In this document: one piece after another, positions 63,432 through 64,000 of the stretch | Numbering within the stretch: the stretch's first letter is position 1 | Layout: each line of letters begins with the position of its first letter | NCBI GenBank assembly: GCA_011947345.1 | Contig: JAAVTG010000559.1 | Span: forward strand, 558,001-622,000 | Direction of reading: 5' to 3' | Origin: Phytophthora quininea | Lineage: Eukaryota > Oomycota > Peronosporomycetes > Peronosporales > Peronosporaceae | DNA length: 64,000 bases | The notes under the pieces: generated by a model | What the model saw: only the letters and a program-made list of their open reading frames with translations | What the model was told of the DNA's origin: nothing | Database searches by the model: none | Position numbers and translations under genes: made by a program

Positions 63432-64000
63432 ATGCTCGAGGCCAAGTGCGAGTCCACGGAGCTCGCAAGCGGCGAGCTGACGCACGATCTGGAGCCGGAA
63501 GCTGTCGAAATGGAGCTCAAGGAGCAGTCGCTGGCGGTCGTCACGCTCAAGAACTTCGTGAGTGGCGTCATGGGCGGCGGCTGCGAGGCTGTGGTGGGGT
63601 ATCCTTTGGAGACGGTCAAGGCCCGCATCCAGACGCAGAGCGCCAACGCGCAGGCGTTCTCAGGACCACTAGACTGCCTTCAGAAGAGCATTAAAGAAGG
63701 AGGCGTGCTGTCTCTCTACCGAGGAGCGTCACCTCAGATTTTCAGATCGGCTTTAAGGTACTGAAACAGAATTTCACATTTTACTAGTCAAGGAAGCTGC
63801 GTTCGCGGCTGCAAGGACTTGCTTTCCGTGGATTTTGACCTAACGGACGTGTGTATGTGTGTGGTTGTGTCTGGTAGTGCGTCCATCATGTTCGGACTTA
63901 TGGGCCAGTACCGCTTCTTCTACTCCAAGTACTTGTTTGACAATCCCGATCACTCGTTGATCGCGGCGGGAGTGTCCACGGGATTCACGGAAGGACTGCT
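63432..64000 (+). CDS. Mitochondrial carrier protein (SLC25 type), runs off the right edge
   Basis: Exon 1 is 63432-63757, exon 2 starts at 63878 after a 120-nt intron and continues to the window edge. The first carrier repeat has VVTLKNFVSGVMGGGCEAVV (helix 1) and YPLETVKARIQTQ (P-x-[DE]-x-x-[KR] signature), then the loop ending SLYRGASPQIF, which leads to helix 2 (ASIMFGLMGQYRFF). An N-terminal 35-residue acidic extension precedes the domain. The substrate cannot be told from one repeat; the pattern allows the carnitine/acylcarnitine or amino-acid groups. The coding frame is intact as far as seen. Confidence 0.88.

Noticed and set aside
1..64000. CRISPR arrays, bacterial operons, rRNA and tRNA genes
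   Set aside because: No regular spacer-repeat array, no rRNA core sequence and no tRNA cloverleaf were recognised by eye; the genome is eukaryotic.

Overview
The window is nuclear DNA of a plant-pathogenic oomycete, most probably a Phytophthora. Diagnostic content: a GPCR fused to a tyrosine-kinase-like domain (an oomycete family), two Crinkler (CRN) loci, an RXLR-dEER effector locus, short GT-AG introns of about 57-120 nt, and the oomycete initiator plus flanking element (TCAYTYYN-CAWTTT-like) 10-70 nt upstream of several start codons. The species cannot be fixed from the sequence.

Layout. 1-4.3 kb: a near-palindrome whose two ~1.5 kb arms each carry the promoter and first half of a flavohemoglobin gene, around a Tc1/mariner-type transposase. 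The right-hand copy is broken and fused in frame to a membrane protein (4.7-7.0 kb). 7.7-10.5 kb: a frameshifted GPCR-TKL gene whose 3' end and a CRN-header remnant form a ~1.1 kb block copied again at 24.5-25.6 kb. 11.4-12.7 kb: an intron-rich leucine-rich-repeat gene. 12.7-17.2 kb: two head-to-head CRN pseudogenes between direct repeats that each contain a hairpin. 18.8-24.5 kb: a trehalose-phosphate synthase/phosphatase gene opened by a hAT element that itself holds a second insert, then cut off by the copied block. 26-31 kb: Harbinger and hAT DNA transposons. 31.0-37.5 kb: a Ty3/Gypsy chromovirus with 501-bp LTRs. 37.7-42.5 kb: a host island with a jacalin-type lectin, a TDP2-like phosphodiesterase carrying an embedded PARP zinc finger, a second lectin split by a LINE fragment, and a broken RXLR gene. 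42.7-49.5 kb: a second Gypsy chromovirus with unusually short 148-bp LTRs and a 301-aa antisense ORF at its 3' end. 50.6-64 kb: a gene-dense stretch with pectin methylesterase, two related aldehyde dehydrogenases, alpha-carbonic anhydrase, a choline-dehydrogenase-like GMC oxidoreductase, class I histone deacetylase, mitochondrial dihydroorotate dehydrogenase and a mitochondrial carrier.

Functional reading. The left two thirds resemble the gene-sparse, repeat-rich compartment of a Phytophthora genome, with effectors, lectins and nested transposons. The right third is ordinary conserved genome, with short intergenic spaces and one divergent promoter (histone deacetylase / DHODH). The secreted pectin methylesterase, carbonic anhydrase and lectin suit an organism that grows in plant tissue.

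Many conserved genes carry one- or two-base frame breaks, several in short homopolymers. Some breaks are real decay (CRN, lectin 2, TPS). Those in genes such as DHODH may be sequencing errors, so the label 'pseudogene' here means 'not open as given'.
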